From Poecilobothrus nobilitatus (taxonomy: Eukaryota; Arthropoda; Insecta; Diptera; Dolichopodidae), in contig OX352772.1 in NCBI GenBank assembly GCA_947095535.1, positions 100,163,956-100,227,955 of the forward strand: a DNA stretch of 64,000 nt, given 5' to 3'. Shown piece after piece: positions 10,520-22,800 of this stretch; position 1 is the stretch's first letter; each line of letters begins with the position of its first letter. The position numbers and the translations under genes are program-made. Under the pieces are notes generated by a model, which worked only from the letters and a program-made list of their open reading frames with translations, ran no database searches and was not told where the DNA came from.

Positions 10520-11765
10520 TGTGATGATTGCGTTCTATACATTAAAAATGTCGATATGGTGGTTGATGAATATTGAATGTTCTGTTAAAAAACAGACTGG
10601 CTATTTAAAAGAGTACAAGACTGAATTCGAATGTGCATTAAAGAAAAATGAGCAGTTATTATTATTATGAGCAACTCAGTTATTAAAAGCTATTGAAGGA
10701 AGATATTTATAGAGCAAACAAATTAAAAATTAACAAAAAATTGAGAAATTGAGAAAATATACCAACTAACAGAGATATTTAAATCGGAGAGTGAAAATAT
10801 TAATGCTAAAATGAAAAATACTATATCTAAGAACTAAGAACTATGTACTGAATTAAAAATAAGCAGTGAAAACAAAAAAAATGGAAATTTGGGTCAAAAT
10901 ATTTCATTTGCTGAAATATTAAAAAGTGCAAGCGTAAACAATAAAACTATACCTCCAATAAAAAAGGTGTGCCACTGGTTATTAAACCTAAACAAAAACA
11001 AAAATGCCAAATAATCAAAATGGAATTAAATAAAAAAGTTGATCCAATAAACTTAAAAATAAAAAATGTGGAAAATAGAAAAAATGGAATTGTTCTTATT
11101 GAAATTGAAAATGAAGAAAAATGTGATAAAATAATAAATGAACTTGTAAATAAAATGGATAATTATGATGTTAAGCTGCCAGCTGAAATTAAGACAAAAT
11201 TGAAATTGTTCATATGGGTATTTATTAAATATACTGAAGATGACCTAATAAACAAGCTGAAGGTACAGAATTCCAATTTAGAACACAGTACTATGAAGGT
11301 GTTGAAAATTTATCAAGCAAAAAATATTAATAATGTAAAACATAATGCTATTATTGAAATTGATAAAGAATCTTTCCGTAAGGTGATTGCAAACGAAAAA
11401 GTATCAATAGGATGGGAGCGTTGTAAAGTTTTCAATGCTTTACGAGTTCTACGGTGCTACAAATGAAAGGGCTTTAATCATAAAGCTGTGAATTGTAGAA
11501 AAGAAGAAACGTGCAGCAAGTGGCATCGAAATCATAAAAGTAGAGATTGCGATAAAGATGAAGTTAGTAAATGCATTAATTGTTTGAAGGTAGATTAAAC
11601 TTTAAAACTTGATTTAAATGAAGATCATAAAACGTTTAGCGTATCATGTCCAGTTTACCAGAAAAAGTTAAGTAACATAAGGCAAAAAATTGGATATTAG
11701 CAATCAAAGTTAATTGAGGAAGAATACAAAATCTCAATTGTATTGGCATATCCAGTGAAAACAAT
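10520..11765 (+). pseudogene. LINE-A ORF1 remnant, copy 2
   Basis: The best preserved central domain of LINE-A ORF1: 10969-11466 is open for 165 codons through KVDPINLKIKNV, the LPAEIKTKLKLFIW segment, IIEIDKESFRK and IGWERCKVFNALRVLRCYK. A stop then replaces a residue of the first CCHC knuckle (RCYK, stop, KGFNHKAVNC). A second knuckle-like CSKWHRNHKSRDC follows. The poly-Asn tract falls in the assembly gap; its far end reappears at 14700-14816 on the other side of an I-clade insertion. It would have been an RNA-binding ORF1 protein. Confidence 0.75.
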
Positions 11766-11965
11766 NNNNNNNNNNNNNNNNNNNNNNNNNNNNNNNNNNN
11801 NNNNNNNNNNNNNNNNNNNNNNNNNNNNNNNNNNNNNNNNNNNNNNNNNNNNNNNNNNNNNNNNNNNNNNNNNNNNNNNNNNNNNNNNNNNNNNNNNNNN
11901 NNNNNNNNNNNNNNNNNNNNNNNNNNNNNNNNNNNNNNNNNNNNNNNNNNNNNNNNNNNNNNNNN
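11766..11965. other. Assembly gap (200 N)
   Basis: A run of exactly 200 N. The left flank stops just before the AAT-repeat tract of LINE-A, and the right flank is inside ORF2 of a minus-strand I-clade LINE. The missing DNA should hold the rest of that ORF2, so 200 is probably a placeholder length. Confidence 0.95.
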
Positions 11966-13175
11966 AATCCAAATTCGGTTATAGAAATCTAGATATTTTT
12001 GCGAATGAATTAGCTAATTTATTTGCTATTTTTGTTTTTTCAGATACAATTCGGTTTTCAGTCATTATTGTAGATATGTCTTGAGATCTTTCTCGGCCAT
12101 GTATAGCCCTAATTTTATGGAATACAACACTGGATGGAGTATTACTTGAAATGGAAGACACGAAGTCCATCCATGATTTCGTTTTATAGTACCGTACCAA
12201 CTCTCGTGCTTTATATTTTTCCCGTATAAGATTTTTGTAATCGTCTAGATTACTGGTTCGAAGAAATTTTCTAAAAAATTTTTTGCGGGCTTTTATGCCC
12301 TCTCGTATTTCCGGATTCTACCAAGGTACCTTTTTCTTTAAATGTCCGAAGTTTTTCGTGAGAATAGATTTATTGGCGGCACTCAAAATTACAGAAGTTA
12401 TATAGTTTTCATATTGGTTAATGTCTTTATGTTGCATTATTTGAAGGTTTAATTATTCTCTGAATCGATTCCAGTTCGCTCGTTTAATGCACCAATTGTC
12501 TCTTACTTGACTATTAATATCTGTTGAAAGAAGTTTAAGAATAATTGGGAAGTGGTTACTGCCGTGTAGATCGTCCTCTACTGTCCATTCAAATAGGTTT
12601 TGAAGAACAGCGCTGCCTAAAGTCACATCAATAGAACTGAATGATTTATATGAAAAGCTAAATTGAGTTGGTTTACCATTATTAAAAAGATTCAAAGAAT
12701 TAGCGTCATTCAGATTTTCAATGGATTTCCCTCTTTTATCTGTTTTAGTAGAGCCCCAGATAATATTGTGACAATTAAAATCTCCAAGGAGAAGAAATGG
12801 GCAATCGAATTTATTAATTATATTTTGTAGATCGTTAGTATTAATTGAAGTGTTACAGGGAAGATATATATTACATATAACAAATTTTATGGGAAAAAGA
12901 ACTTTTACTGCTACTGCCTGTAAATTAGAATTTAGATCAATTTGTTCACATGAGATATTCGATTTAACCAAGATGGCGACACCGCCGTGTGCTACTGCAT
13001 TTGAGTCTACATTAACATTATATGTTTCAAAATTTTTAAAATTAGGATTTTCATTACTTTTAAATTTTGTCTCTTGTATACAGACCATATATGGATCATA
13101 TTTATTCACAATAAGTTGAAATTCTTTATAATGGCTAAAGAGACCGTCAGTGTTCCATTGAATAATACTAGTCAT
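11966..13175 (-). pseudogene. I-clade LINE ORF2: AP-like endonuclease and start of RT linker
   Basis: Minus-strand ORF2 of an I-clade non-LTR retrotransposon, which nicks target DNA and primes reverse transcription. 12453-13175 is open for 240 codons from MTSIIQWNTDG and shows the endonuclease motifs: Asn in QWNTDG, Glu in CIQETKF, Asp/Asn in LLLGDFNCH, Asp in SSIDVTLG, and His in GSNHFPI. The usual Asp before that His is Asn. After a stop near 12453 the linker toward RT continues in broken frames to 11966 (ARKKFFRKF-like, WMDFVSSISSNTP). The RT itself is not in the window because the gap intervenes. ORF1 lies immediately upstream. Confidence 0.8.
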
Positions 13176-14277
13176 TTATAAACTATCTTTAAAAGGTTCA
13201 ATATCACTAATTGAGCCAATGCTATCGTCTACCTCAATAGAATCTATATTATTTTGATCTTCAAAATGCATAAATGATTTAGTCTTTTTTGATTTTTTCT
13301 TCTCAATTTTTTTAAGTTCACGCTTTTTCTTTGGATTAATATTCCTAGAAACTAAGATTTTATTCTTACCAATTAATTTTGTTTTGAAATTTGCATTAGA
13401 AGGTTTAATGTCTGACAAAACGCTATGAGAAACTTCATTTTCAATGTTATGATTAATAGCGGCTGAGCTTGTTGAAGGACCAAAATTTTCACGATCACAA
13501 ACACTTTTGACTTTTTGATTATTGATCGTAACTGATGTAATGTTTGCAAAAGACTCCTTCAACGGAAATCTAAGTTTATAGCGCCTAACAGCTTCTCTGA
13601 TGTCTACATTTTCTTTTATTTTAATCGATTTAATTTCCTTTTCTTTTATAAATTGTGGACATTGTTTAAAAAAAGCATTATGTGGGCCTGCACAACTGAA
13701 CATTTTTGTGTTCGTTCACATTTTTCATTTTCTCCTAGGTGATATTCGTCACTACAATTAGAGCAGATTCTTTTGCAGATATCAGTCCGGTGGTTAAATC
13801 TTAGACAATTATAACAATAAGAGGTGGTGGGATATAGGCTCGAACATCATATTTTTGATATCCTACTTTGATTTCTTTTGGAAGATTTGTTGATTTGAAT
13901 GTTAACACATATAAACCGGTTTCTTCTTCCACTTGATTATTATTTTTCTTTTTAAAACGCTTAATGGCGATCACTTGTTGTTTCTCCATTTCTGCTAAAA
14001 TTTCACTATCACTTATATATTTAAACTCTGGGCAGTATACTACTCCTCGAGTTTGATTTAATGTGGCACGTTCTTCAACTGACACTTTAATATCTTTAAA
14101 TTGAACCAGTTTAAATAGTTTTTGAGCTTGAAAAGTATCCTTTGTTTTAATCAATACAGTGCCATCTCGCAACTTAACACAGCTATTAATTTCATCTGAT
14201 ACACAGCTTAGAATAACTCGTTCAAGTAAAAATTCAGAAACCGATGTCATATTTTTATTTATTTCATTTCTTCGCAT
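13176..14277 (-). pseudogene. I-clade LINE ORF1 with CCHC zinc knuckles
   Basis: ORF1 of the same minus-strand element. It starts MRRNEINKNM at 14277, with an RRM-like domain (VLIKTKDTFQAQKLFK, YVLTFKSTNLPKEI) to about 13810. One frameshift there hides two CCHC knuckles (CYNCLRFNHRTDIC and CSNCSDEYHLGENEKC). A third (CAGPHNAFFKQC) opens the next open frame (13703-13176), followed by a basic Lys-rich tail and an acidic end. Three knuckles in ORF1 are typical of I-clade elements. The ORF1 stop and the ORF2 start sit next to each other (TAA, then ATG). Confidence 0.8.
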
Positions 14278-14466
14278 TACGAGAAATTTTCACTTGGTGT
14301 TACATTTTTTAGTGTTTTGGATTGATCGAATTTCAAATTACTGTTCGTAAAAACTGTAGGGCCAGAATTATCTGGCGGGGGGTTATTCTCCCCCATTCTT
14401 AATTATAACTTTTCTATTACTATTTGTTTTGTTATTATTGCTTATAAATTTATTAATATTATCAAC

Positions 14467-14508
<42 letters not shown>

Positions 14509-14699
14509 TAAATAAATTTACTTGTTTTTAATTTTATTTTTATTGTCTAGTTTTGATATTACTAAGCAGATGTTTAATAAAAATCGGTTTTATATATATT
14601 TTTTTTTGTTAAATAATTTTTTTTTTTGTTTTTAAATTAATTATTTATTTGCCTTCACTAAAAATAGAGAAAAAAGAAGTTTTCGGTTTGACCTCTTTA
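14278..14699 (-). other. I-clade LINE 5' region with a 49-base poly-T run
   Basis: The presumed 5'UTR of the minus-strand I element, ending near 14640-14690 where LINE-A sequence resumes. It contains an uninterrupted run of about 49 T (14468-14516). I cannot place the exact 5' end or a target-site duplication. Confidence 0.5.
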
Positions 14700-14816
14700 T
14701 GAAGACTGTAAAATTAACAATAATAGTAATAATAATAATAGTGATAATAATAATAAAAATTATTATTATTATTTATTAATAATATTAATTTTATTTTTCT
14801 AAAGACACATATTTAT
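14700..14816 (+). repeat. AAT-repeat tract, continuation of LINE-A copy 2
   Basis: Same AAT tract and hairpin-like AAT/ATT junction as at the 3' side of the other LINE-A copies, ending in ctaaagacacatattta. It shows that the I element and the gap interrupt one LINE-A copy. Confidence 0.7.
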
Positions 14817-14819
14817 TTT

Positions 14820-16390
14820 AATATATTTTTTCTAATATTTATTTTTTTTTTCCTTGCTATTGAAATTAGGCGTTCCCAATCAGTAGGAGTAAAAATATCT
14901 TTATAGAATCGTTTTTGCTTTTCTAATATAACAAAATCTTGCTCACAGGGTAAAAACAAATGTCCATATACCAAGAATTTATGGTCAATAACAGTCACAG
15001 AAAATTTTGGACACAAAACAATATAATTGCATATTGCACTCATACGAATATTTCTATTTTAAGCACCGCACTGGTCACTGTACATAATTAATTTTTTGCA
15101 AGTGACGTAATTTTTTACATAGTGCATAATGCAGGATCCTATTTCCTGAGGCCCACGTGAAGGCCCACGTGCAAAGTGTACATAAAAGAATTGCCTGTAA
15201 TTAAATCATGAATACCCAAACAGTATGTCCATATTTGTCTTTTATAATAACAGATTCCTGTAGAAATAACCGGTGTAGGCAAGGTTTTCATGAGATCGAA
15301 GGCAATTACAACAACTTCATTATTGTTGTTTTTAGAATCAATCGTCATTCCTTTTCTAGCTTTGCGAAGATGTAAATCTTTTTCTGTTTTTAAGATTTGT
15401 TTCTGTTCTAAATTTTCTGCGGGATCTATTTTTATTTTGAGCGCGTCACACTTCTTGCAACTATTAGAAATCGGTGCACGAAAATGTAGATTAAAATTTT
15501 TTGAAAAAGCTTTGGTAAAAACATATTTTGAAACAGGTTTCGAAGAAGATTCAACATATAAATTGTAGAGTTTTATTATGTTTAAATCTGGCGCTAAATA
15601 TTCCCTATTTAAGTTTTTATTTCTTGAGTAATGAGAATTATATTTTGGGATTTTTTTCTATAAACGCGTTTATTAAATCAACATCTGCGGTACTGATTTT
15701 ATTGGATGGAACATCATATCCCCGCTTGTCTATATTGGGTGTAGTCAAAGTATCCTGATTGCCTTTACATTTTAATGCGCGAGTTATTCTTCCATCGGAA
15801 ACTTGTAAAATATTTTTGAAGAAATTTTTGCAAATAATACGATCAATGTTATTTTCTCTGGGAGTGTATAAAGTCTGGTTTTATTTCTTCTACTTTCCCC
15901 ATCTGATTTTTTATAAGTTCTTTTATTTTCAATTACTTTAATTTGCCCACATAAGTATGATGTTTGCAAATTATGATTATTTAATTCATACAAGTTTATC
16001 TTCGTTAAAATATGTATGGCACTTCAAAGAACATGGGCACACTGCTAACTTCAGTAATTTTTCAGGCAGTATAACATTTTTTGTGTTAATATAGGTTTTT
16101 GCAGACACTTTTCGAATTTTATTTACATTTCCTTTCCACATTGCTTCATTCCGAATACGCTTTCTAGATTTCGGCTTTTGCAGTTCATTTTATTCTACAG
16201 TTAAATTGAAAGTCGATGGCTCAGGCTGAGATACTGACTGAAAATATGATATTTCCAAAAATGGTTGTTTCTTCGTATTACATACTTATATTCCTCGTGT
16301 TAGTTCGGTATCATTTGAACTTACAGAAGTACTTGGACAACCCTCTGGTCCTGAACATACAAAAGGTTCTTCTTCATCGCTATTAAACAT
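14820..16390 (-). pseudogene. DDE-like transposase, copy 2
   Basis: A longer copy of the family described at 5724. On the minus strand it starts MFNSDEEEPFVCSG at 16390 and runs through SRKRIRNEAMWKGNVNK, a Cys-bearing segment, KRTYKKSDGESRRNKT, ICKNFFKNILQVSDG, then CKKCDALKIKIDPAENLEQKQ and GMTIDSKNNN. The GIHDLITGN region follows and the region after MYT is scrambled (HVGLHVGLRK). The SVTVIDHKFL block ends the copy. The C-terminal domain seen at 5724-6070 is absent. Several stops and frameshifts break it. It corresponds almost base for base with 32341-33913. Confidence 0.65.
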
Positions 16391-16734
16391 ATGTATTTAG
16401 TTTTTCTAAAAATATGTTTACCACTTAATAGTTTTCATTAATAAAATAATTATATACCTACAGCTTATCCGTAAAACAAAACTTAAGTGTTTAAAAAAAA
16501 AATGTTTAACGAAAATTACTTAAAAAATTTTTTTATTACACTATGTTAAAAAATTTCTATGCAATAAAATTCAACATTGAAAGTCTACATATGGCTAAAA
16601 TATTTATTTCATAAAAAATTACCAATACATATTTGTTTTACGAGGAACGTGCTAATTCATGTTCTAAGTTAGAACTTTAATATCGTATTCTAACGGTTGC
16701 AAAATTTGAAAACAGAACAAAACACAAACAAAAA
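16391..16734. other. 5' flank of transposase copy 2
   Basis: AT-rich, no gene. Identical in layout to 33914-34258. It may hold the transposon's upstream region, but I could not find convincing terminal inverted repeats. Confidence 0.4.
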
Positions 16735-18313
16735 CGAGGAAGAATACAGTTGCCTTTGTCAACTCTTAGATACACGTACGATCCGTTAGTATGTTCATAC
16801 CCTGTCACTCTGCTTATAATATTATTTTTTTAATTTTTTAGTATTTTAAAGTATTTTAGTATTTTAATAATTTAGTATTTGGGTGAATTTTATAATTTCT
16901 AGAACTATGGGTTGTACATATGTATATTCAAACTATATGTTTTACATTACCATACAGTACCATTTAATACTAAGCGGCAAATGTGTATTAAATTACAAAA
17001 TAGTAAATATAATTTTAATTATTACATTATATTAATGCGCACATAGTATATTTATATTGTTATAAGTATATCGCCATACACTGCAATACTTCTTTTCATC
17101 AAAATATTTCCATTCATACAATAATTTCTATAAGAACCATAAAATACATATATGTATGTAAATACTGCGCTATATAATATACATCTATACTCTTATCATT
17201 CATTCATCAGTGACATATACAATATGTAAGTAAACATGATATTATATAAGTATGTATGTATATCAATATCATATAAATAAAAATTCTTCAAGCAACCATT
17301 ATGTTGTTTATTTATTTACATTTTTTGTACTACGCATTATATCCTCAACAATTTCAAATTATCGAGTAAAACAAAATGCAAAAAATTCGTTAAAGAAATT
17401 TGTTAGAAAATTCAACACTTTCGTCAATTATAACACTTTCATCAATTATAAAGTAACCCTATATTATTCAAAAAAGTTGTTAACAGAAATAAGAGTATAA
17501 TGTTGAAGCTTTAGTTTTTATGTATTACTTCAAAAAAAATTTAACAGGTGTTCAAGTTACAGGTGTTTAAAAATAGCAAAGTTTCAGTTTTTGACCCCTT
17601 ACAGCTTCTAAACGGAGGGTGGTAGAAAAAAAATTCTGAATTGACTCATACTTATTTTCAAAGATCTAACTTCTGTCAAAATGTCCAACTTAAATCGTTT
17701 AAAAGATAGAAGGGTTAAAGGATTTTCCAATAATTCAGTTTCGCATAACGGTAAATTAAGTCACCGTATAGCACAAGTGTATATTTATTATATACATGTT
17801 TGTAAAGATCATAATAGCACCTATCGTTTGGAGTTTTCAGATTGAAGATATACCTTATAGAGCTTGCGTTATATTAAATATAGAGATTTTTCGAACTTTG
17901 GGGGGCTGTAGCTCTTTAACGGGTGGGGCTACAGAAAAATTAATATTGTCATAAAATTAATATTTTTATGATATCTATCAGCAGTTAAAATTTCATGGCT
18001 CTATTTCAAAAAAATTGTGGAGATCTAAAAGTTAGTTGTTTGGGAGCTATCCGAAGTTTCGGTCGGAACTCAACCAAAAGAAATAGGGAGCCTACAAATT
18101 GTTGTAGGAATATTTTGTGAAAATTTCCAGATTCTAGCTGCCTTAGTTTTTGAGTTACCGTGCTGACGGACAGACGGACGGACATGACTTAATCGACTCA
18201 GAACTTGATTTTGATCCGATCCATATCTTTCAAGGTATTTCTAGCTCGCTTATTTCGAAGTGTTACAAACGGAGGAGTAATTTTATTATACCCGATACTT
18301 ATCGTACGGTATA
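16735..18313 (-). mobile_element. DINE-A copy 2
   Basis: Minus-orientation DINE-A. It begins cgaggaagaatac (the 3' terminus), then the hairpin, then the right subterminal repeat with one mismatch (tacacgtacg). It ends with a degraded left end (cgtacggtat) at 18303-18313. The (GTCC)n tract is at about 18164-18184 in complement. Non-coding. Confidence 0.75.
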
Positions 18314-18423
18314 AACAGAAACGGCCTAGCCAAATTGCAAAATTTTTGTATGTTTAGGTTTGAATTTATATGCCAAACGCATTGTGGCCTTCGATGCATA
18401 GGCCAGTTTTGCATTAACATTTT

Positions 18424-19613
18424 TATTATACCATACACCTAAAGTATAGGGTATATTAACTTTGGTATGGTGTTTGTAACCACCAAAAGGAATCGAGTTA
18501 AAACTAATGAAGCTATCTTGATGAAATTTATATAGTAGGTTACTAATTACGAAAGAAAGGTTCGAATCTGGACAAACTCGGTTTATGGGTTCGGATTCTG
18601 GAAGCTTCCGAATGATTCCGGAGCAAACGAGATTATCTTCAAAACCAACAAAGATACAACCTCTAAATTTTGGACAATGATGTTCCTTCCCATTCCATTT
18701 AAGTCTCTGAAATTTGAGAGGATTTAGTTCATGGGTTTGGATTTTGGAAACTTCCGAACAAGCACCAGAGCAAATGAGATTATCTTCAACACCAATAAAT
18801 ATATAACCTTCAAATTTGACAGAGTGGTGTTCTTTCATGTTTAATTTAAGTCTCTAAAGTTTGAGAGGATTTGGTCCATGGGTTTGGATTTTGGAAACTT
18901 CCGAACGACCACTAGAGCAAATGAGATTATCTCCAAAACCAATAAATATATAACCTTCAAATTTGACAGAGTGGTGTTCTTTCATGTTTAATTTAAGTCT
19001 CTAAAATTTGAGAGGATTTGGTCCATGGGTTTGGATCTTGGAAGCTTCCGAACGAGCCCCAGAGCAAACGAGATTATTTTCAAAACCAACAAAGATAGAA
19101 CCTTTAAATTTTGTACAATGATGTTCTTTGCCGTTCGATTTATGTCTCATTTGTTCTGTTATGTTTCCTGTTCTGTAAAATTGGAAACTGACATTTGAAA
19201 GAATTTGAACCATGGGTTCGTATTTTGGAAACTTCTGGACGAGCACAAGAGCAACGAGCATATCTCCAAAACCAACAAAAGTAGAACCTTTAAATTTAGT
19301 ACAATGGTGTTCTGGCATGTTTTCTTTATGTTCCTGAGATCGATTCGATGAATTGGAGTGGCAATTCGGGTACCTGACACACACCTCCCAAGGACTAACA
19401 ATCTTCGAAATTAATAAAGATAGAAACTTAAAGTGTTTTACAAAGGTGTCAAGCATATCCCAAGAGGATGCTTCTTTTACGTTCCTGAAATTCGAGTTGA
19501 ATAAGACACAAAAGGGAAGAAGTTCAAGCAGCGGCCAAAAAAACTTATGGATTTTTAATTTAATTCGAATTATTCAGGTGTAGGGTATTAATAAGTCGGT
19601 TGCATCGACTTAC
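18424..19613 (+). mobile_element. DINE-B copy 1 (DINE-like Helitron with central tandem repeats)
   Basis: A second Helitron-like family. The left end has a hairpin (ataccatacac...gtatagggtat; intact as ataccctacac in copy 2). The right end has the exact inverted complement gtgtagggtat (19578-19588), then a stem-loop aagtcg...cgactt (19593-19611). The interior is a tandem array of about 147 bp. DINE elements with central tandem repeats of about 150 bp are known from flies (DINE-TR). Non-coding. Confidence 0.7.
18560..19330 (+). repeat. 147-bp tandem array inside DINE-B copy 1
   Basis: Successive monomers start (at the ttccgaa motif) near 18606, 18752, 18899 and 19046, giving periods of 146-147 bases. 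A final monomer near 19233 carries extra sequence. Open frames across the array are by-products of the repeat. Confidence 0.8.
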
Positions 19614-19639
19614 TGTTACATTTACTTGGTTTTTAAACT

Positions 19640-20505
19640 AAAAAGTAAAAACAAATTTTTAAAACACTGCAAAAAAAATGATGAGGTGTGAAATAATTTA
19701 AAAAACATAGTGAATGATTGTAACGGCAATATAGGTCAATCAGTGTCATTTGCTGATATTCTAAATAGCAAAAACGATAGTGTAAATGAACTTTGAATTG
19801 AAATGAAAAAAGATCTACCTTTATTAATTAAACCAAAGCAAAAGCAAAAAAGTGTAATAACAAAAAAAAAATTAAATATGAAGGTAGATCCAAAATATTT
19901 AAAAATAAAAAATATTGTAAGTAGAATTAACGGTGATATTTTAATAGAAACGGACTCAAAAGAATATCGTAAAAAAATTAAAACCGAACTCGAAAATAAA
20001 ATGAAAGAGATCTATGATATCAAAATTCCAGTTTAAATAAAACCGAAATTTGAATTTGTGCATATGAACAATAAATTTACTGCAAATGAGATAATAGATA
20101 AGCTAAAAAAACAAAATAGCTTTATGGAAATGAGTGAGTTAAAAGTAATTAAATTGAACTCGTTAACGAAATATAACAAGGATATAAAATGCAATAATTG
20201 AAGTGGATAGAGAATCTTTCTCTAAAATAATGGCCGCCGGGAAACTATGTATTGGTTCCGAAAGATGCAAAGTGTTTGATGCTATCACTGTAATGAGAGG
20301 GTATAAATGTAAACGTCTCAATCATAAATCGGCTGACTGTACAAATGTCTCAAATACAAAGACACTCAGGAAATTAATGAGTGTATTAATTGCAAGTCAG
20401 CCAATAATCAATTTAAACTGGGTTTAGAGATAAATCATAAAACCTTCAGCAAATTGTGCCCTGTGTATGTAAAAAAACTAAGCGAAAGAAAACAAAAAAT
20501 GGTCA
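19640..20505 (+). pseudogene. LINE-B ORF1 remnant, copy 1
   Basis: A LINE related to LINE-A. It reads SVSFADIL, then 19803-20036 (KPKQKQKSVITKK, KVDPKYLKIKN), a broken link, and 20203-20430 with EVDRESFSKIMA and ERCKVFDAITVMRGYKCK. A CCHC-like KCKRLNHKSADC follows. It matches 38018-38950 in sequence and in its junction with DINE-B. At about 20505 it changes abruptly to the PHD-bearing start of another ORF1 copy. Confidence 0.7.
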
Positions 20506-20973
20506 TTGCGTGCTTGCGTGCAGAACAAAAATAAGCGGGGATAATGGTATTCGTTGTCAAGGATTTTGCGGTAAAAGGTATCATTTGACGGTTAAATGTT
20601 CCGGTTTAGATAAATACTCCAGGAGTGTCTTGGATACTTCTCAGTTAGTGAGGTTCATGTGCAACGATTGTCTTTTACACATTAACAATGTAGATTCGGT
20701 ATTAGAAAGAATGGATGGCGCGGTAATAAAGAATACGCAATATTTAATTGAATACAAAAATAATTTCCAGAACGCTATAAAAAAAATGAAAATAAAATTA
20801 TGCAACTATTAAAAGCAATTGAAGTGCGTTATATAGACAAATTAAACCAAATTAAAAGTGACGAAAAAAAAAAGAAATGGACAAAATGCAAGAAATATGT
20901 GAATCTTTGAAAGTGGAAAGTGGAAAACTGAATGTGTCTCTAAATAAACAAACGGTAGAATTGAACGATTCAA
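20506..20973 (+). pseudogene. LINE ORF1 front end: PHD-like finger plus coiled coil
   Basis: Begins with CRTKISGDNGIRCQGFCG and KRYHLTVKCSGLDKYSRSV, then MCNDCLLHI, giving a Cys/His order like a PHD finger. After that comes an amphipathic, Lys/Glu-rich region (YLIEYKNNFQNAIKK and onward to 20970) that looks like a coiled coil for ORF1 trimerisation. It shows the N-terminal domains that all LINE-A copies have lost. Frames break at about 20790-20810. The join to 20505 is a rearrangement. Confidence 0.65.
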
Positions 20974-22358
20974 TGTGATGATTGCGTTCTATACATTAAA
21001 AATGTCGATATGGTGGTTGATAAATATTGAATGTTCTGTTAAAAAAAGTAGTGACTAAAGGGTACAAGATTGAATTCGAATGTGCATTAAAGAAAAATGA
21101 GCAAGAGGTCATTCAGTTATTAAAAGCTATTGAAGGAAGATATTTATAGAGGCAAACAAATTAAAAATTAACAAAAAATTGAGAAATTGAGAAAATGTAC
21201 CACCAACAGAGATAGTTATATCGGAGAGTGAAAATATTAATGCTAAAATGAAAAATACTATATCTAAGAACTATGAACTATGTACTGAATTAAAAATTTT
21301 AAGCAGTGAAAACAAAAAAAATGAAAATTTGGTTCAAAATATTTCATTTGCTGCAAGCGTAAACAATAAAACTATACCTCCAATAAAAAAGGTGTACCAC
21401 TGGTTATTAAACCTAAACAAAAACAAAAATGCCAAATAATCAAAATGGAATTAAATAAAAAAGTTGATCCAATAAACTTAAAAATAAAAAATGTGGAAAA
21501 TAAAAAAAATGGAATTGTTCTTATTGAAATTGAAAATGAAGAAAAATGTGATAAAATAATAAATTAACTTGTAAATAAAATGGATGATTATGATATTAAG
21601 CTGCCAGAAAAGAAATTAAGACAAAATTGAAATTGTTCATATGGGTATTTATTAAATATGTATAATGAAGATGACCTAATAAACAAGCTGAAGGTACAGA
21701 ATTCCAATTTAGAACACAGTACTATGAAGGTGTTGAAAATTTATCAAGCAAAAAATATTAATAATGTAAAACATAATGCTACTATTGAAATTGATAAAGA
21801 ATCTTTCCGTAAGGTGATTGCAAACGGAAAAGGGTCAATAGGATGGGAGCGTTGGAAAGTTTTCGATGCTTTGTGAGTTCTACGGTGTTACAAATGAAAG
21901 GGCTTTAATCATAAAGCTGTGAATTGTAGAAAAGAAGAAACGTGCAGCAAGTGGCATCAAAATCACAAAAGTAGAGATTGCGATAAAGATGAAGTTAGTA
22001 AATGCATTAATTGTTTGAAGGTAAATTAAACTTTAAAACTTGATTTAAATGAAGATCATAAAACGTTTAGCGTATCATGTCCAGTTTACCTGAAAAAGTT
22101 AAGTAACCTAAGACAAAAAATTGGATATTAGCAATCAAAGTTAATTGAGGAAGAATACAAAATCTCAATTGTATTGGCATATCCAGTGAAAACAATAAAA
22201 AGGATAACAACAAATCTAATAATAATAACAATAATAATAATAATAGTAATAGTAATAATAATAATAAAATTTATAATAATAGTAATATTAATAATAGTGA
22301 TAATAATAATAAAAATTATTATTATTTATTAATAATATTAATTTTATTTTTCTAAAGA
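20974..22358 (+). pseudogene. LINE-A ORF1 remnant, copy 3
   Basis: Starts at the same truncated point as copy 1 (tgtgatgattgcg). Readable parts are 21248-21439 and 21658-21876, ending IGWERWKVFDAL. The Cys of ERCK is changed to Trp, and stops occur in the knuckle region. The AAT tract (22215-22330) and its 3' flank match copy 1 (ctaaagacaattaaaataac), so this copy and copy 1 sit at equivalent positions in the macro-repeat. Confidence 0.7.
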
Positions 22359-22494
22359 CAATTAAAATAACAGATAATATATAATTTAAATCATATTCCA
22401 ATATTTTTAATTGAAATTGAGGCGTTCAGCGGCAGATCGGCCTACGCCCAAATTTATTGAATGGAGATACGCAAAGTTTTTAAAACTCGAAATC

Positions 22495-22800
22495 AGGATC
22501 CTATTTCCTGAGGCCCACGAGAAGGCCCACGTGCCAAGTGTACATAAAAGCATTGCCTGTAATTAAATCATGAATACCCAAACAGTATGTCCATATTTGT
22601 CTTTTATAATAACAGATTCCTGTAGAAATAACCGGTGTAGGCAAAATTTACAAAAAAATACATGAGATCGAACGCAATTACAACAACTTCACTATTGTTG
22701 TTTTTAGAATCAATCGTCATTCCTTTTCTAGCTTTGCGGCATCTATTTTTATTTTGAGCGCGTCACACTTTTTGCAACTATTAGAAAACGGTGCACGAAA
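22495..22800 (-). pseudogene. DDE-like transposase fragment, copy 3
   Basis: A short internal piece of the family (ITGN...CLGIHDL, SKNNNSEVV, CKKCDALKI on the minus strand). Relative to the copy at 5724 both sides are deleted, and a short insertion (about 22647-22660) is present. Confidence 0.55.

Noticed and set aside
11697..12084. Open frames spanning the N gap
   Set aside because: They consist mainly of unknown bases.
17252..17500. Open frames within DINE-A (also 34802-35005, 45988-46173, 50556-50744)
   Set aside because: They fall in copies of a non-coding Helitron-like element and are not conserved among copies.
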